A program made the position numbers and the translations under genes. A stretch of 64,000 bases of DNA from Halioxenophilus aromaticivorans (GTDB lineage: Bacteria > Pseudomonadota > Gammaproteobacteria > Pseudomonadales > Cellvibrionaceae): the NCBI RefSeq assembly GCF_042850945.1, contig NZ_AP031496.1, positions 186,001-250,000 on the forward strand, read 5' to 3'. Every line of letters begins with the position of its first letter. Position 1 is the stretch's first letter. This document shows positions 34,612 through 41,964 of this stretch, one piece after another. The notes beneath the pieces are model-generated. The model worked only from the letters and a program-made list of their open reading frames with translations, did not search any database and had not been told where the DNA came from.

Positions 34612-35625
34612 AGTAAACCAGACACTCGAACTTTATCATTCGATGCAATCGAAGAGAAACGGCGTACGGCGCAAAAGTTACGTAACGCAGGAATGACCCG
34701 AACGGAAATCTCCGAAATCGTCGGCGCTCACCCGGATACCGTTGGGAGGTGGTTAAAAATCCCTCCCAATAAACTAAAAATCAATAAGCGCGGGCCAAAA
34801 AAAGGTGAAGGAACGCATCTGTCCCAAGAAGAGAGCGATAGAGTTAAGAAACTGATTACAGACAAGACGCCAGATCAACTGCGGCTGGACTATGCGCCGT
34901 GGACTCGGCAATCGGTACAGCAGTTAATTCTTCAAGAGTATGGAGTTGAACTAGCAGTAAGAGCGGTTGGGGACTATTTAAATCGCTGGGGAGTGACGTC
35001 ACAAAAACCTCAGAAGCGCGCTTATGAGCAACGAGCACCAGAAGTAAAGAAGTGGCTTAAAGAAGAATATCCAGACATCAAAGCACACGCGAAGTCTGAA
35101 AATGCCGAGATATATTGGGGCGACGAAACAGGTTTACGTAACAATTGCCAGCACGAGCGAGGTTACGCACCTAAAGGAAAGGCCCCAGTAATCAAGCTAA
35201 ACGCAAATTCTGAGTCAATCAACATGATATCTGCCGTCACGAATCAGGGTAAGGTTCGATTTCGGCTCTTCGAAGGAACCATGAATGGGGATAAACTTAT
35301 CGATTTCATGATGCGCTTAGTGAACTCAACTGACCGTAAAGTATTTTTAATCTTGGATAATTTACGAGCTCATCACTGTAGGCCGGTTAAAGAATGGCTA
35401 GAGGATCACAAAGAAATGATCGAATTGTTCTATCTGCCTGCGTGTTCTCCAGAGCTAAATCCTAACGAGTATTTAAACTGTGCCCTTAAGAAAGGTGCCC
35501 ATAGTGGTTGACCGACAAGGAATAAAAAGCAATTAAAATCTAAAAATCGCACATGGCTATGTTGCAAAAAGCCAAGTCGGGTAAAGAAATACTTTAACAA
35601 TGAATGTATTCGATACGCCGCCTAG
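34612..35625 (+). pseudogene. IS630-family transposase, interrupted by a nonsense codon
   Basis: The main frame (34693-35511, 272 residues) has an N-terminal helix-turn-helix (MTRTEISEIVGAHPDTVGRW) and the DDE catalytic parts: IYWGDETGLRN, FLILDNLRAHH and LPACSPELNPNEYLN. A TGA at 35509 stops it right after ALKKGAHSG, but the same frame continues with PTRNKKQLKSK and KKPSRVKKYFNNE to a TAG at 35623, the normal IS630 C-terminus. Upstream the frame is open and family-like to 34612 but has no ATG. The element is therefore probably dead. It marks the left border of the array. Confidence 0.8.
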
Positions 35626-35696
35626 CAGGCATATACTTCCGCCGGGGGTAATGGTTAAAGAGCGGCAAAACGAAGGGTCGATTTCGGTGGCCCTTG

Positions 35697-35993
35697 ATGA
35701 CCTATAAGCTCGCATTCAAAAAAATCAGCCTTCAAAGAATGGATAAAGCTAGGTCACACCATAAAAGAGCAATTTAAAAAGAAGCTAATGGAAAGGTTGC
35801 AAACCCCCCACGTACGTTGGTTTGCTCTAAGCGGCGCAAATGACTGTTGCAAAATAAAACTGCCTCAAGCGGGTTGCCGCCTAGTTTACTTCGTTGACAT
35901 TAGCACTGTCACGATAGTCGTTATTGCAGTTGGGAAAGGGAATCGTATGAAGTTGATGACCTAGCATTAAACCGCCGTGGCGAATATAAATAG
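35697..35993 (+). pseudogene. Decayed RelE-type toxin gene
   Basis: An ATG begins MTYKLAFKK, then a run of seven A shifts the frame. In the next frame SAFKEWIKLGHTIKEQFKKK, LSGANDCCKIKLPQAGCRLV and TIVVIAVGKGN follow, which is the RelE/ParE-like toxin core. A second shift near GGGAATCG leads to SYEVDDLALNRRGEYK and a stop. Two 1-base changes would restore one frame. A short upstream remnant (about 35650-35700, ending SVALDDL) may be the end of the RelB antitoxin. It is an inactivated toxin-antitoxin cassette at the array edge. Confidence 0.7.
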
Positions 35994-35997
35994 GCTA

Positions 35998-36057
35998 TTA
36001 TAAGGCCGTTAGCATGGGCTGCGCTGTGAGCGCAGTCCAATGCTTGGCCTGTTATGT
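35998..36057 (-). repeat. attC site, degenerate
   Basis: The central hairpin GGGCTGCGCT / AGCGCAGTCC and right box CTGTTATG are good, but the left (crossover) box reads TATAAGGCC instead of TAACGCC. It is the leftmost attC seen and very similar to the site at 37187. Confidence 0.6.
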
Positions 36058-36070
36058 GATTACTTCCCGA

Positions 36071-36289
36071 CTACAGAGGCTTCACATTTGTTGCGCAAGG
36101 GCCTTTTTGACCTTGACCCACCTCAAATTCAACCTTCTGGCCGTCATCTAGTGATTTGTAACCACTTGCTTGAATTTCTGAGTGGTGTACAAATAGGTCC
36201 TTACCTCCGTCTTCCGGGGTAATAAAACCGAAACCTTTATCTGCATTAAACCACTTTACTGTTCCTGTACTCATATTCTTAATCTTCAT
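36071..36289 (-). CDS. Cold-shock domain protein (cassette copy 1)
   Basis: This 72-residue protein is a single cold-shock domain with the RNA-binding motifs KWFNADKGFGFI (RNP1) and LFVHHSEI (RNP2), very like CspA/CspE. Such proteins bind single-stranded nucleic acids and melt RNA structure. The start could be MKIKN (36289) or MSTG five residues later; both lack a strong ribosome-binding site. The protein is identical to that at 37260-37478, and the DNA including the attC is duplicated. Confidence 0.88.
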   Translation of the reverse strand: MKIKNMSTGTVKWFNADKGFGFITPEDGGKDLFVHHSEIQASGYKSLDDGQKVEFEVGQGQKGPCATNVKPL

Positions 36290-36526
36290 TTTTTCTGGTG
36301 AGTTATATTTGACTAACTTCGATATCACCATCTCGAAGTTAGTTTTTGAATGTTTTCACATAAAGCCTGGTCCAGCCGCCACAAAAATGGCTGTTTCTTG
36401 ACTGAACGGTTGCGGCCACTTGTCAAATGCATTGCATTCCTAGGCAATCACTGTAATCTATCTTGTCCTTCGTTTTGTCATTTATCCTCGATAGCTGGCT
36501 GAGCGCTCACTTTTTGAGGCAGCCAA

Positions 36527-37183
36527 ATGACAGAACTTCGCCTATGCTACCAAACTATTGAGTTTGGTAATATAGATATTCATCTTTGCACGCTGCGTAA
36601 CAAGCAAGAATTTTACGATCCTGATGGGATTTCCGAAAAACTGGGTATTTCTTCTGCGGCCTGGCCGCTTTTTGGCGTCATTTGGCCATCAAGTATAGTC
36701 CTCGCGCATCACATGAATAACTATAATGTTGGTGCAAAACGGGTTCTTGAAATTGGCTGTGGAACAGCTCTAAGTAGTTTATTGCTGAATAAAAAAAATG
36801 TAGATATTACAGCAACTGATTATCACCCAGAAACAAAACATTTTTTAACCAGAAATACTAAGCTTAATGGCGACAACGCAATAACTTTCGAACGAACTGG
36901 TTGGGCAGATAACGATGATACTTTAGGGCGCTTTGACCTAATAATAGGCAGTGATCTACTGTATGAAGATGAACACGTTCATTTACTCACGGGGTTCATT
37001 CAGGAGCATTCAAACCCAACGTGCGAGGTTGTAATCGTAGATCCAGGCAGAGGTAGAAAAAGCAAATTGGCGAAAAAACTACTTGGATTTGGTTTCGTAT
37101 CAACGTTTTCCAAAGCAGAAAATACCGATTATTTAGATAAAGCCTTTAAAGGCGATATCCTAACGTTTTCGCGTACTAACTAA
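36527..37183 (+). CDS. SAM-dependent methyltransferase, METTL21-like (Methyltransf_16)
   Basis: This 218-residue protein has the SAM motif VLEIGCGTALSSLLLN near 72, the second-strand acidic residue in ITATDYHPE, and the post-motif FDLIIGSDLLYEDEHVHLL characteristic of protein-lysine methyltransferase-like enzymes of the METTL21/FAM86 type. Upstream WPLFGVIWPSSIVLAHHM also fits this group. The substrate may be a protein. It reads against the cassette direction, between two cold-shock genes. A decayed site (CATAAAGCC near 36360) may mark its cassette limit. Confidence 0.82.
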   Translation: MTELRLCYQTIEFGNIDIHLCTLRNKQEFYDPDGISEKLGISSAAWPLFGVIWPSSIVLAHHMNNYNVGAKRVLEIGCGTALSSLLLNKKNVDITATDYHPETKHFLTRNTKLNGDNAITFERTGWADNDDTLGRFDLIIGSDLLYEDEHVHLLTGFIQEHSNPTCEVVIVDPGRGRKSKLAKKLLGFGFVSTFSKAENTDYLDKAFKGDILTFSRTN

Positions 37184-37186
37184 GCA

Positions 37187-37246
37187 TTTTACACCGCCAG
37201 CATGGCCTGCGCTGTAAGCGCAGTCCAATGTCTGGCGTTGTTATGT
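37187..37246 (-). repeat. attC site, degenerate
   Basis: The right box GTTGTTATG and central inverted repeat GCCTGCGCT / AGCGCAGTCC are intact. The left box reads TTTTACACCGCC, one change away from a working TAAC core. It is a near copy of the site at 35998. Confidence 0.65.
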
Positions 37247-37259
37247 GATTACTTCCCGA

Positions 37260-37478
37260 CTACAGAGGTTTCACATTTGTTGCACAAGGGCCTTTTTGCC
37301 CTTGACCTACCTCAAATTCAACCTTCTGACCGTCATCTAGTGATTTATAACCACTTGCTTGAATCTCTGAGTGGTGTACAAATAGGTCCTTACCTCCGTC
37401 TTCCGGAGTAATAAAACCGAAACCTTTATCTGCGTTAAACCACTTTACTGTTCCTGTACTCATATTCTTAATCTTCAT
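37260..37478 (-). CDS. Cold-shock domain protein (cassette copy 2)
   Basis: This 72-residue cold-shock domain protein is identical in sequence to the product of 36071-36289 (RNP1 KWFNADKGFGFI, RNP2 LFVHHSEI). The nucleotide copies differ at a few positions, mostly silent, so both have been under selection or the duplication is recent. The gene sits in canonical cassette orientation with its attC immediately to the left. Confidence 0.88.
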   Translation of the reverse strand: MKIKNMSTGTVKWFNADKGFGFITPEDGGKDLFVHHSEIQASGYKSLDDGQKVEFEVGQGQKGPCATNVKPL

Positions 37479-37543
37479 TTTTCTGGTGAGTTGTATTTGA
37501 CTAATTTCGATATCACCATCTCGAAGTTAGTTTTTGAATTTTC

Positions 37544-37595
37544 CTATAACGCCTTACTTTGCGGCAGCCGCGGAGTGCCCGACACTAGCAAGTTC
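37544..37595 (-). repeat. attC remnant of the higBA cassette
   Basis: A good left box CTATAACGCC is followed by GCGGCAGCCGCGGAGTGCC, similar to the middle of other sites, but no GTTA right box precedes the higA stop. It looks truncated. Confidence 0.45.
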
Positions 37596-37886
37596 TCACG
37601 CGGCGTCAACGTCAAGCTTCGATACCTTGCTGAGCTTTACAGATTTTTTCGCTTGCCAAAGATCAAAAGAATACTGCATGGCGAGCCAGCTTTCGGGCGA
37701 ACGGCCGAGTGATTTAGAGAGTCTGAGAGCCATTTCTGGACTAATGCCACTTTGCCCCTTGAGAACTCGGTTTAACGTTGAAGCTGCAACGTCTAGTTTG
37801 CCGGCTAAAAAACGACAACTTATGCCGTAGGGCTCCATATACGTTGCTGCGATAAACTCGCCAGGGTGTGGAGGATTATGCATGGA
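37596..37886 (-). CDS. higA: HigA-family antitoxin
   Basis: This protein of about 96 residues has the HigA/XRE layout: the N-terminal HNPPHPGEFIAATYMEPYGI, the helix-turn-helix FLAGKLDVAASTLNRVLKG and LRLSKSLGRSPESWLAMQ. HigA binds its own promoter and neutralises HigB. I chose the ATG at 37886, preceded by GAGG and overlapping the end of higB. The toxin gene upstream is broken, so higA may remain as a free repressor. It reads in cassette direction. Confidence 0.88.
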   Translation of the reverse strand, partial: SMHNPPHPGEFIAATYMEPYGISCRFLAGKLDVAASTLNRVLKGQSGISPEMALRLSKSLGRSPESWLAMQYSFDLWQAKKSVKLSKVSKLDVDAA

Positions 37887-38164
37887 CATCAGTGTAGTCC
37901 TCGTAGTTGAGTAGGTGAACATTGCCATCTACGAAGTGAAGCGTAAGGCGCCAATCTTCTGATGCAGTATTTGACCAAATACCGTTGCGCATGCCTTTGA
38001 ACGGTTGAGGCCTGTAGCCAGAGATAGCAAGGTTCCAACTTCTATGGCTGAGTCCAATGCTGCCAATTGAAATCGAAGCCTTTCGCAGCGCTTTACCTGA
38101 ATCCCAGCTATGGACCCTTTGGAGTGATGCGTTTGCGCCCCTTATGCTTGACTGATTTGATCGC
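37876..38164 (-). pseudogene. higB: HigB toxin gene with two frameshifts
   Basis: Three frames together give a HigB/RelE toxin: IKSVKHKGRKRITPKG, then SIAGIQVKRCERLRFQLAAL ending DSAIEVG, then NLAISGYRPQPFKGMRNGIW and DWRLTLHFVDGNVHLLNYED. One missing base near 38118 and another near 38033 separate the frames, both beside G runs. No ATG, GTG or TTG lies in front of the first frame. It is a dead toxin unless the shifts are sequencing errors. Confidence 0.8.
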
Positions 38165-38170
38165 CCGGCT

Positions 38171-38198
38171 ATTGTAGTGCGTTGCGCAACACTGTCAA
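38171..38198 (-). promoter_or_regulatory. higBA promoter with palindromic operator in the spacer
   Basis: On the minus strand TTGACA (38193-38198) and TACAAT (38171-38176) are 16 bp apart, a near-consensus sigma-70 promoter. The spacer contains the perfect palindrome GTTGCGCAAC (38181-38190), a likely HigA binding site. It lies directly after the cassette crossover box at 38203. Confidence 0.8.
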
Positions 38199-38202
38199 GC
38201 GG

Positions 38203-38307
38203 CATAACGCTACCAAAACTGGCCGAGCATGGCGAGATCCAGTCCCCGAAGAGGGCGGAAAAGGCGATCACGAGTAGTTTAAGCGCCCCAACAAGCCTGG
38301 CCATGTG
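38203..38307 (-). repeat. attC remnant with intact left box
   Basis: The left box GCATAACGCTACC and the segment GGCGAGATCCAGTCC resemble other sites, but the right box has decayed to GGCCATGTGATT, where two other sites read GTTATGTGATT. Confidence 0.4.
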
Positions 38308-38411
38308 ATTGCCACCCCCCACCCGCAAGGATGTACCAGCTTGAGCCTTGTGTACCATATTCCGACAGGCAGGCTGGCAGCTGCGAAATGTATACCCCGT
38401 ATACGTACATT

Positions 38412-38782
38412 TAAGCGCCAAAGAGAACGCTCACGGTATTACCGACTACCCCGTTGGGTAAAGCATTGACCTATTTGCATAATCAATGGCATCGATTGGT
38501 CGGCTATCTTGATTATAGCAATTACCCAATCGATAAAAATCCTGCTGAGCGTGCAATACGCACCTTCACCATCGGCAGGAAAATTAGATTTTTAGCAAAA
38601 GCCAAGCAGGAGCTAATGCCATCGACAACCTCTACAGTCTAATCGAAGCTGCCAAGGCCAACGATCTAAATATCTAATCCACGTGTTTACCGATTTACCG
38701 AACGCACGGGACAGTGAAGATTTAGAAGCGTTGCTACCATGGGAAGTAATACTAGACTAGCACGGACTTCGATTGGCGCTTC
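38412..38782 (+). pseudogene. IS66 relic: terminal repeats with the tnpC 3' end only
   Basis: Both ends carry AAGCGCCAA-type repeats as in the complete IS66 at 42841. Between them only the TnpC C-terminus remains: GKALTYLHNQWHRLVGYLDY, NPAERAIRTFTIGRK, then shifted AKANDL and LPNARDSEDLEALLPWE. Frameshifts and a lost W-L-F-S motif show decay. It appears to be an internally deleted copy. Confidence 0.75.
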
Positions 38783-38804
38783 CCATAATTCGATCCCTCA
38801 AATT

Positions 38805-38936
38805 GCATAACGTCGCCAGCCGCGGCAGATTACGCGGAGCACCTTTTGTGAAATGCTGAGCGTAGCGAACACAAAAGGTACGGAGTGTAAGCTGTCCAGC
38901 CCACTCAGTGGGCGATGCTGACCGGCCTTGTTATGT
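38805..38936 (-). repeat. attC site
   Basis: Left box GCATAACGTC, right box CCTTGTTATGT. The long arm pair CACCTTTTGTG / CACAAAAGGT gives an extended hairpin. This site belongs to the vapBC cassette. Confidence 0.85.
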
Positions 38937-38993
38937 TTCTGTAATTGGCTCATAATGTGTACAAAATCAACGCTATATACACACAGGTGCAAT

Positions 38994-39188
38994 ATGCGAA
39001 CTAACATTGTGATAGATGATAAATTAATGGCCGATGCTTTGAAGGCTACCGGCCTACAAACCAAGAAGGAAGCCGTGGAGGAAGGACTTAAAGCTTTGAT
39101 TAGATTGAAAAAACAAGCCGACGTTCGAAGTCTAAGAGGTAAGCTTAAATGGGAAGGCGACTTAGGCGACATGAGATCCGATAGGTGA
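38994..39188 (+). CDS. vapB: VapB-family antitoxin
   Basis: This 64-residue protein begins MRTNIVIDDKLMADALKATG and continues KKEAVEEGLKALIRLKKQ, the ribbon-helix-helix type VapB that accompanies many PIN toxins. The C-terminal tail would block VapC. The ATG at 38994 is chosen over the longer frame because it gives the family start. The upstream inverted repeat GTGTA / TACAC (38957-38982) around a TATATA box is a likely autoregulated operator. The pair reads against the cassette direction. Confidence 0.88.
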   Translation: MRTNIVIDDKLMADALKATGLQTKKEAVEEGLKALIRLKKQADVRSLRGKLKWEGDLGDMRSDR

Positions 39189-39580
39189 TATTAGTTGATA
39201 CGAGCGTATGGATTGATTTTTTCAATGGTAAAGATACAGAAGAAACAGACATTCTTGACAGTACGCTAGGCAGGCAAGAAGTTGCAATCGGCGACCTTAT
39301 ATTACTTGAAATCTTGCAGGGGTTTTGCGCAGACAAAGACTACAATACTGCAAAAAAGTACTTAGGCGATTTACATCTATACAATATGCTCAATTCTGAG
39401 CTGGCCTTAAAAGCTGCAGACAATTACCGAAAACTGCGAAAAAACGGAATTACTATTCGCAAGACGGCTGACGTAATTATTGCTACTTTCTGTATCGAAA
39501 ATCGCGTCCCTCTTCTTTTCACAGATAAAGATTTTATTCCTTTCTCAGAACATTTAAAGTTGCGCTCAGTTTCCGCTTAA
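39185..39580 (+). CDS. vapC: VapC-family PIN-domain toxin
   Basis: This 131-residue ribonuclease has the four acidic PIN residues: Asp5 in MILVDTSVWIDFF, Glu42 in LILLEILQGF, the Asp in KTADVIIATFC and the Asp in LLFTDKDF. VapC toxins cleave tRNA or rRNA. The GTG start overlaps the vapB stop by four bases. The stop is two bases before the next attC. All catalytic residues look intact. Confidence 0.9.
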   Translation: MILVDTSVWIDFFNGKDTEETDILDSTLGRQEVAIGDLILLEILQGFCADKDYNTAKKYLGDLHLYNMLNSELALKAADNYRKLRKNGITIRKTADVIIATFCIENRVPLLFTDKDFIPFSEHLKLRSVSA

Positions 39581-39581
39581 A

Positions 39582-39654
39582 CATAACGCCGGCCACAAGC
39601 GCCGGAACGGAGGTCCAGCGCGCTTGCGGGCAAGCCTGATGGGCCTTGTTAGGC
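39582..39654 (-). repeat. attC site
   Basis: Left box CATAACGCCGGCC, right box GGGCCTTGTTAGGC, short arms about 70 bp in total. It belongs to the cassette with the gene at 39649-40164. Confidence 0.88.
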
Positions 39655-40164
39655 ATTATGGTAAGCGTCCCAATGTGATTTAAAAATTGACCCATCATTG
39701 TCTTTTATATTTATTTTATGCTCAATAGGGTAGTTCTGAAATTTAGCGGTGATAGCCAATAATATTTCGAATAGCCCCTCGAGTGCAGCTTGAGTCCATT
39801 CTGGCCCCATGCGGTAGTCGATAACCAAACTATCAGCGAACACGAACACGAACACGAACGCGCCAAGCTCTGGTAATTTCTTCCCAGTCAGACTTTTGAT
39901 ACCACCAAAACAAAGGTGAAAAGGCTCAGCCTCACCGGCAACAAACTGTACCGAGGGATTATCAGTAAATAAGATCGAAACTTCGCATTGGTTTGTGACA
40001 GGCCAATAGTAAGGTATTTCCGAGGATATATACCCTGCAAAATTCCCGAACCTTTCGTACCCCGCAATAGCTTCTCTACCGGACAAATGGAGTAATTCAA
40101 TATCAGGCAGAGAAACGTCATTCTCTGTAAATATGCTTAGTAATTCACTCCAATCTTCAATCAT
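39649..40164 (-). CDS. Cassette protein of unknown function
   Basis: This protein of about 171 residues begins MIEDWSELLSIF and has a beta-rich middle (QCEVSILFTDNPSVQFVAGE) and a run of alternating Phe-Val (GAFVFVFVFADS) encoded by a short imperfect repeat CGAACA. The pattern is reminiscent of immunity/SUKH-like or Imm-type proteins, but I cannot name a family. It reads in cassette direction, with its stop inside the right box of its attC. Confidence 0.6.
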   Translation of the reverse strand: MIEDWSELLSIFTENDVSLPDIELLHLSGREAIAGYERFGNFAGYISSEIPYYWPVTNQCEVSILFTDNPSVQFVAGEAEPFHLCFGGIKSLTGKKLPELGAFVFVFVFADSLVIDYRMGPEWTQAALEGLFEILLAITAKFQNYPIEHKINIKDNDGSIFKSHWDAYHNA

Positions 40165-40171
40165 GCATGAC

Positions 40172-40285
40172 ACCTAACGCCGTTGTAACCGGTGCGGTTT
40201 ATGAAGTGGAGTTTTGCGGTAAAGTGGCGAAGCCACTGCAAAACGGAGCGTAGCAAACTGGATCTGGTTGACAGCCTTGTTATGC
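40172..40285 (-). repeat. attC site
   Basis: Left box ACCTAACGCCG, right box CCTTGTTATGC; arms GTTTTGCGGT / CACTGCAAAAC form the extended hairpin. It belongs to the yefM-yoeB cassette. Confidence 0.87.
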
Positions 40286-40295
40286 GGCCCTATAG

Positions 40296-40389
40296 TTAAG
40301 TACAGAATTAAGTACAGAATTAAGTACAGAATTAAGTACAGAATTAAGTACAGAATTAAGTACAGAATTAAGTACAGAATTAAGTACAG
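40296..40389 (+). promoter_or_regulatory. Eight-fold 12-bp operator-like repeat upstream of yefM
   Basis: The unit AATTAAGTACAG recurs so that GTAC cores begin at 40300, 40312, 40324, 40336, 40348, 40360, 40372 and 40384, an exact 12-bp period. In E. coli YefM binds TGTACA-type hexamers whose centres are 12 bp apart. This array looks like an expanded version of that operator. The last unit ends 10 bases before the yefM ATG. Confidence 0.8.
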
Positions 40390-40398
40390 GATCCTATT

Positions 40399-40650
40399 AT
40401 GGACGCCATAAGCTACACAGCAGCCCGAGCAAACCTTGCCAAAACCATGGAGCGGGTCTGTAACGACCACTCTCCAGTGATTATTACCAGAAAGAGCGAG
40501 TCACCCGTGGTCATGGTCTCCCTTGAGGACTACCAGGCTATGGAGGAGACCGCCTACCTTCTTCGCTCGCCTGCGAACGCTAGACATCTACTTGAGTCTA
40601 TAGCCGAACTTGAGGCCGGGAAAGGCTCTGAGAGAGAGCTAATTGAGTGA
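40399..40650 (+). CDS. yefM: YefM-family antitoxin (Phd/YefM)
   Basis: This 83-residue protein begins MDAISYTAARANLAKTMERV and has the YefM core SPVIITRKSESPVVMVSLED with the following YQAMEETAYLL helix. The N-terminal domain dimerises and binds operator DNA; the C-terminal tail wraps around YoeB. AGGATCC before the ATG provides a weak ribosome site. It reads against the cassette direction and depends on the repeat-rich promoter region upstream. Confidence 0.93.
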   Translation: MDAISYTAARANLAKTMERVCNDHSPVIITRKSESPVVMVSLEDYQAMEETAYLLRSPANARHLLESIAELEAGKGSERELIE

Positions 40651-40907
40651 AGTTAACTTTCTCCTCTAGGGCTTGGGAAGAGTATCTATATTGGCAGAAA
40701 GCAGACAAAGCAATGGTCAAAAGGATTAACGCCTTAATCAAGGATTCTTCCCGCAACCCTTTTGAAGGGATAGGTAAGCCAGAGCCTCTAAGGCATGGCC
40801 TTTCTGGCTATTGGTCTCGTCGTATTAATGATGAGCACCGATTCGTATATAAAACTACCGATGACGGCCTTTTAATCGCTCAGTTACGCTATCACTATGA
40901 GTACTGA
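40647..40907 (+). CDS. yoeB: YoeB-family mRNA interferase toxin
   Basis: This 86-residue toxin cleaves mRNA in the ribosomal A site. Catalytic residues fall at the same numbers as in E. coli YoeB: Glu46 (GKPEPL), Arg65 (DEHRFVY), His83 and Tyr84 (RYHYEY). The GTG start overlaps the yefM stop by four bases, giving translational coupling. Nothing suggests inactivation. It ends five bases before the next attC. Confidence 0.94.
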   Translation: MKLTFSSRAWEEYLYWQKADKAMVKRINALIKDSSRNPFEGIGKPEPLRHGLSGYWSRRINDEHRFVYKTTDDGLLIAQLRYHYEY

Positions 40908-40911
40908 AACA

Positions 40912-40969
40912 CTTTAACGCCTCAAGAAGCGGCGCAGTTTACTGCGTTCGCTTGCTTGACTTGTTAGCT
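40912..40969 (-). repeat. attC site
   Basis: Left box TTTAACGCCTC, right box GACTTGTTAGCT, short hairpin GCGCAGTTTACTGCG. The last codons of the brnA-like gene lie inside this site. Confidence 0.87.
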
Positions 40970-41241
40970 GTGAGATCTTTCAGGGAGCCGGAAATGTATT
41001 TGTGGATAATGCTCGAAACAAACGTTTGATAGGGAATACCTTCTTCGAGTGCCCTAGACTGGATAGCAGTTAAGTCTCGATTGGAGATACGGATATTAAT
41101 CCTTTTGTCTTTTTTGGAAGTATTGGCAGCAATTGCTTCCAATTCCTTTTTCCGGGACTCAGTTAATACTGATTCATACTCACCAGCCTCAACAGCATTA
41201 AGGAGTTCTTTTTCCTCTTTCGATAATTTGGTTTTGTTCAT
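40939..41241 (-). CDS. BrnA-like ribbon-helix-helix antitoxin
   Basis: This 100-residue protein has an acidic, helical N-terminus (KEEKELLNAVEAGEYESV) and a C-terminal DNA-binding part with KDKRINIRISNRDLTAIQSR and EGIPYQTFVSSIIHKY, typical of CopG/BrnA-like antitoxins. The start overlaps the toxin stop by four bases (toxin first, antitoxin second, as in brnTA). Its C-terminus runs into the attC, so the last residues are site-encoded. Confidence 0.8.
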   Translation of the reverse strand: MNKTKLSKEEKELLNAVEAGEYESVLTESRKKELEAIAANTSKKDKRINIRISNRDLTAIQSRALEEGIPYQTFVSSIIHKYISGSLKDLTANKSSKRTQ

Positions 41242-41525
41242 GATCCACCTCCAAGATATTTCTTGGTAAATTTTCTGCTGGGGATAATTGTTTTTAGGAA
41301 TACCTCTTCCTCAGTTTCAACGTATGGAACAAGGTAAACGTAATCCACTATTCGAAGTATGAAAACCCGCTGATTTGGATAGTCTGATTTATTTGGATGA
41401 ACGATGTCATCCAGCAAGCCGCCATTCTCTATATAAAAAATAGCCTCCTCAAAGGATATATCCCTTTCGAGGATAAGCTCTTGATTTTTATCAGAATTCC
41501 AATTGTAGATTTTCATGCACATCAT
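41238..41525 (-). CDS. BrnT-like toxin
   Basis: This 95-residue protein has the plan of BrnT/RelE-like toxins: YNWNSDKNQELILERDISFE, followed by AIFYIENGGLLDDIVHPN, QRVFILRIVDYVYLVPYVET and a C-terminal IIPSRKFTKKYLGG. This form belongs to the subgroup with the KNxxLxxERxISFE start. It probably cleaves mRNA. The possible start MKIYNW lies three codons inside the frame. It reads in cassette direction. Confidence 0.8.
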   Translation of the reverse strand: MMCMKIYNWNSDKNQELILERDISFEEAIFYIENGGLLDDIVHPNKSDYPNQRVFILRIVDYVYLVPYVETEEEVFLKTIIPSRKFTKKYLGGGS

Positions 41526-41565
41526 ACTAACATGATTGTGTGCATTTTGTCATCAGGCAAAGTGA

Positions 41566-41655
41566 GGCTAACGCCCACGTAAAAGGCCGACTGGAGCTTA
41601 GCGTAAGGAGGTCCAGCGGAACGAAGTGGAGCGATTTTTGATATGTTTGTTAAAT
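41566..41655 (-). repeat. attC site
   Basis: Left box GGCTAACGCCC, right box TTTGTTAAAT, with GGAGGTCCAGC in the middle. It belongs to the first ccdAB cassette. Confidence 0.86.
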
Positions 41656-41718
41656 GCTTTACAATGCGCACTCGCATGCGCATAACGCCAAGATTTCCCA
41701 ATTTTGGAGGACCAAATT

Positions 41719-41964
41719 ATGGAGCCGCTATTTGACTTGGAAGCTCCCAAAAAACCCACAAATCTTAGCTTAAACAGTGACTTACTGAATAAGTGCAGGG
41801 CCATGAACATTAACCTTTCGGCTACATTGGAACAAGCCCTCACCGAAAAACTGTCCAAAGCCAGAAATGACAAGTGGGCCGAGGAGAATAAAAATGCCAT
41901 ACGAGCCTACAATGAGTTTGCTGAGGAGCATGGATGTTTTGGTGATGAATATAGGGCGTTTTAA
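41719..41964 (+). CDS. ccdA: CcdA-family antitoxin (copy 1)
   Basis: This 81-residue antitoxin has the CcdA plan: an N-terminal ribbon-helix-helix (KKPTNLSLNSDLLNKCRAMN, ATLEQALTEKL) and a C-terminal toxin-binding tail ending ENKNAIRAYNEFAEEHGCFG. The ATG at 41719 follows GGAGG by nine bases. The stop overlaps the ccdB start (TAATG). The pair lies opposite to cassette direction. A diverged second pair lies at 53799-54361. Confidence 0.93.
   Translation: MEPLFDLEAPKKPTNLSLNSDLLNKCRAMNINLSATLEQALTEKLSKARNDKWAEENKNAIRAYNEFAEEHGCFGDEYRAF

Noticed and set aside
40296..40389. Possible CRISPR array
   Set aside because: Units are 12 bp and directly joined with no variable spacers, and no cas genes are present.
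40174..40470. A 98-codon minus-strand frame rich in Leu-Ile-Leu-Tyr repeats
   Set aside because: It is the translation of the 12-bp operator repeat and runs across an attC and the start of yefM; no ribosome site or family.
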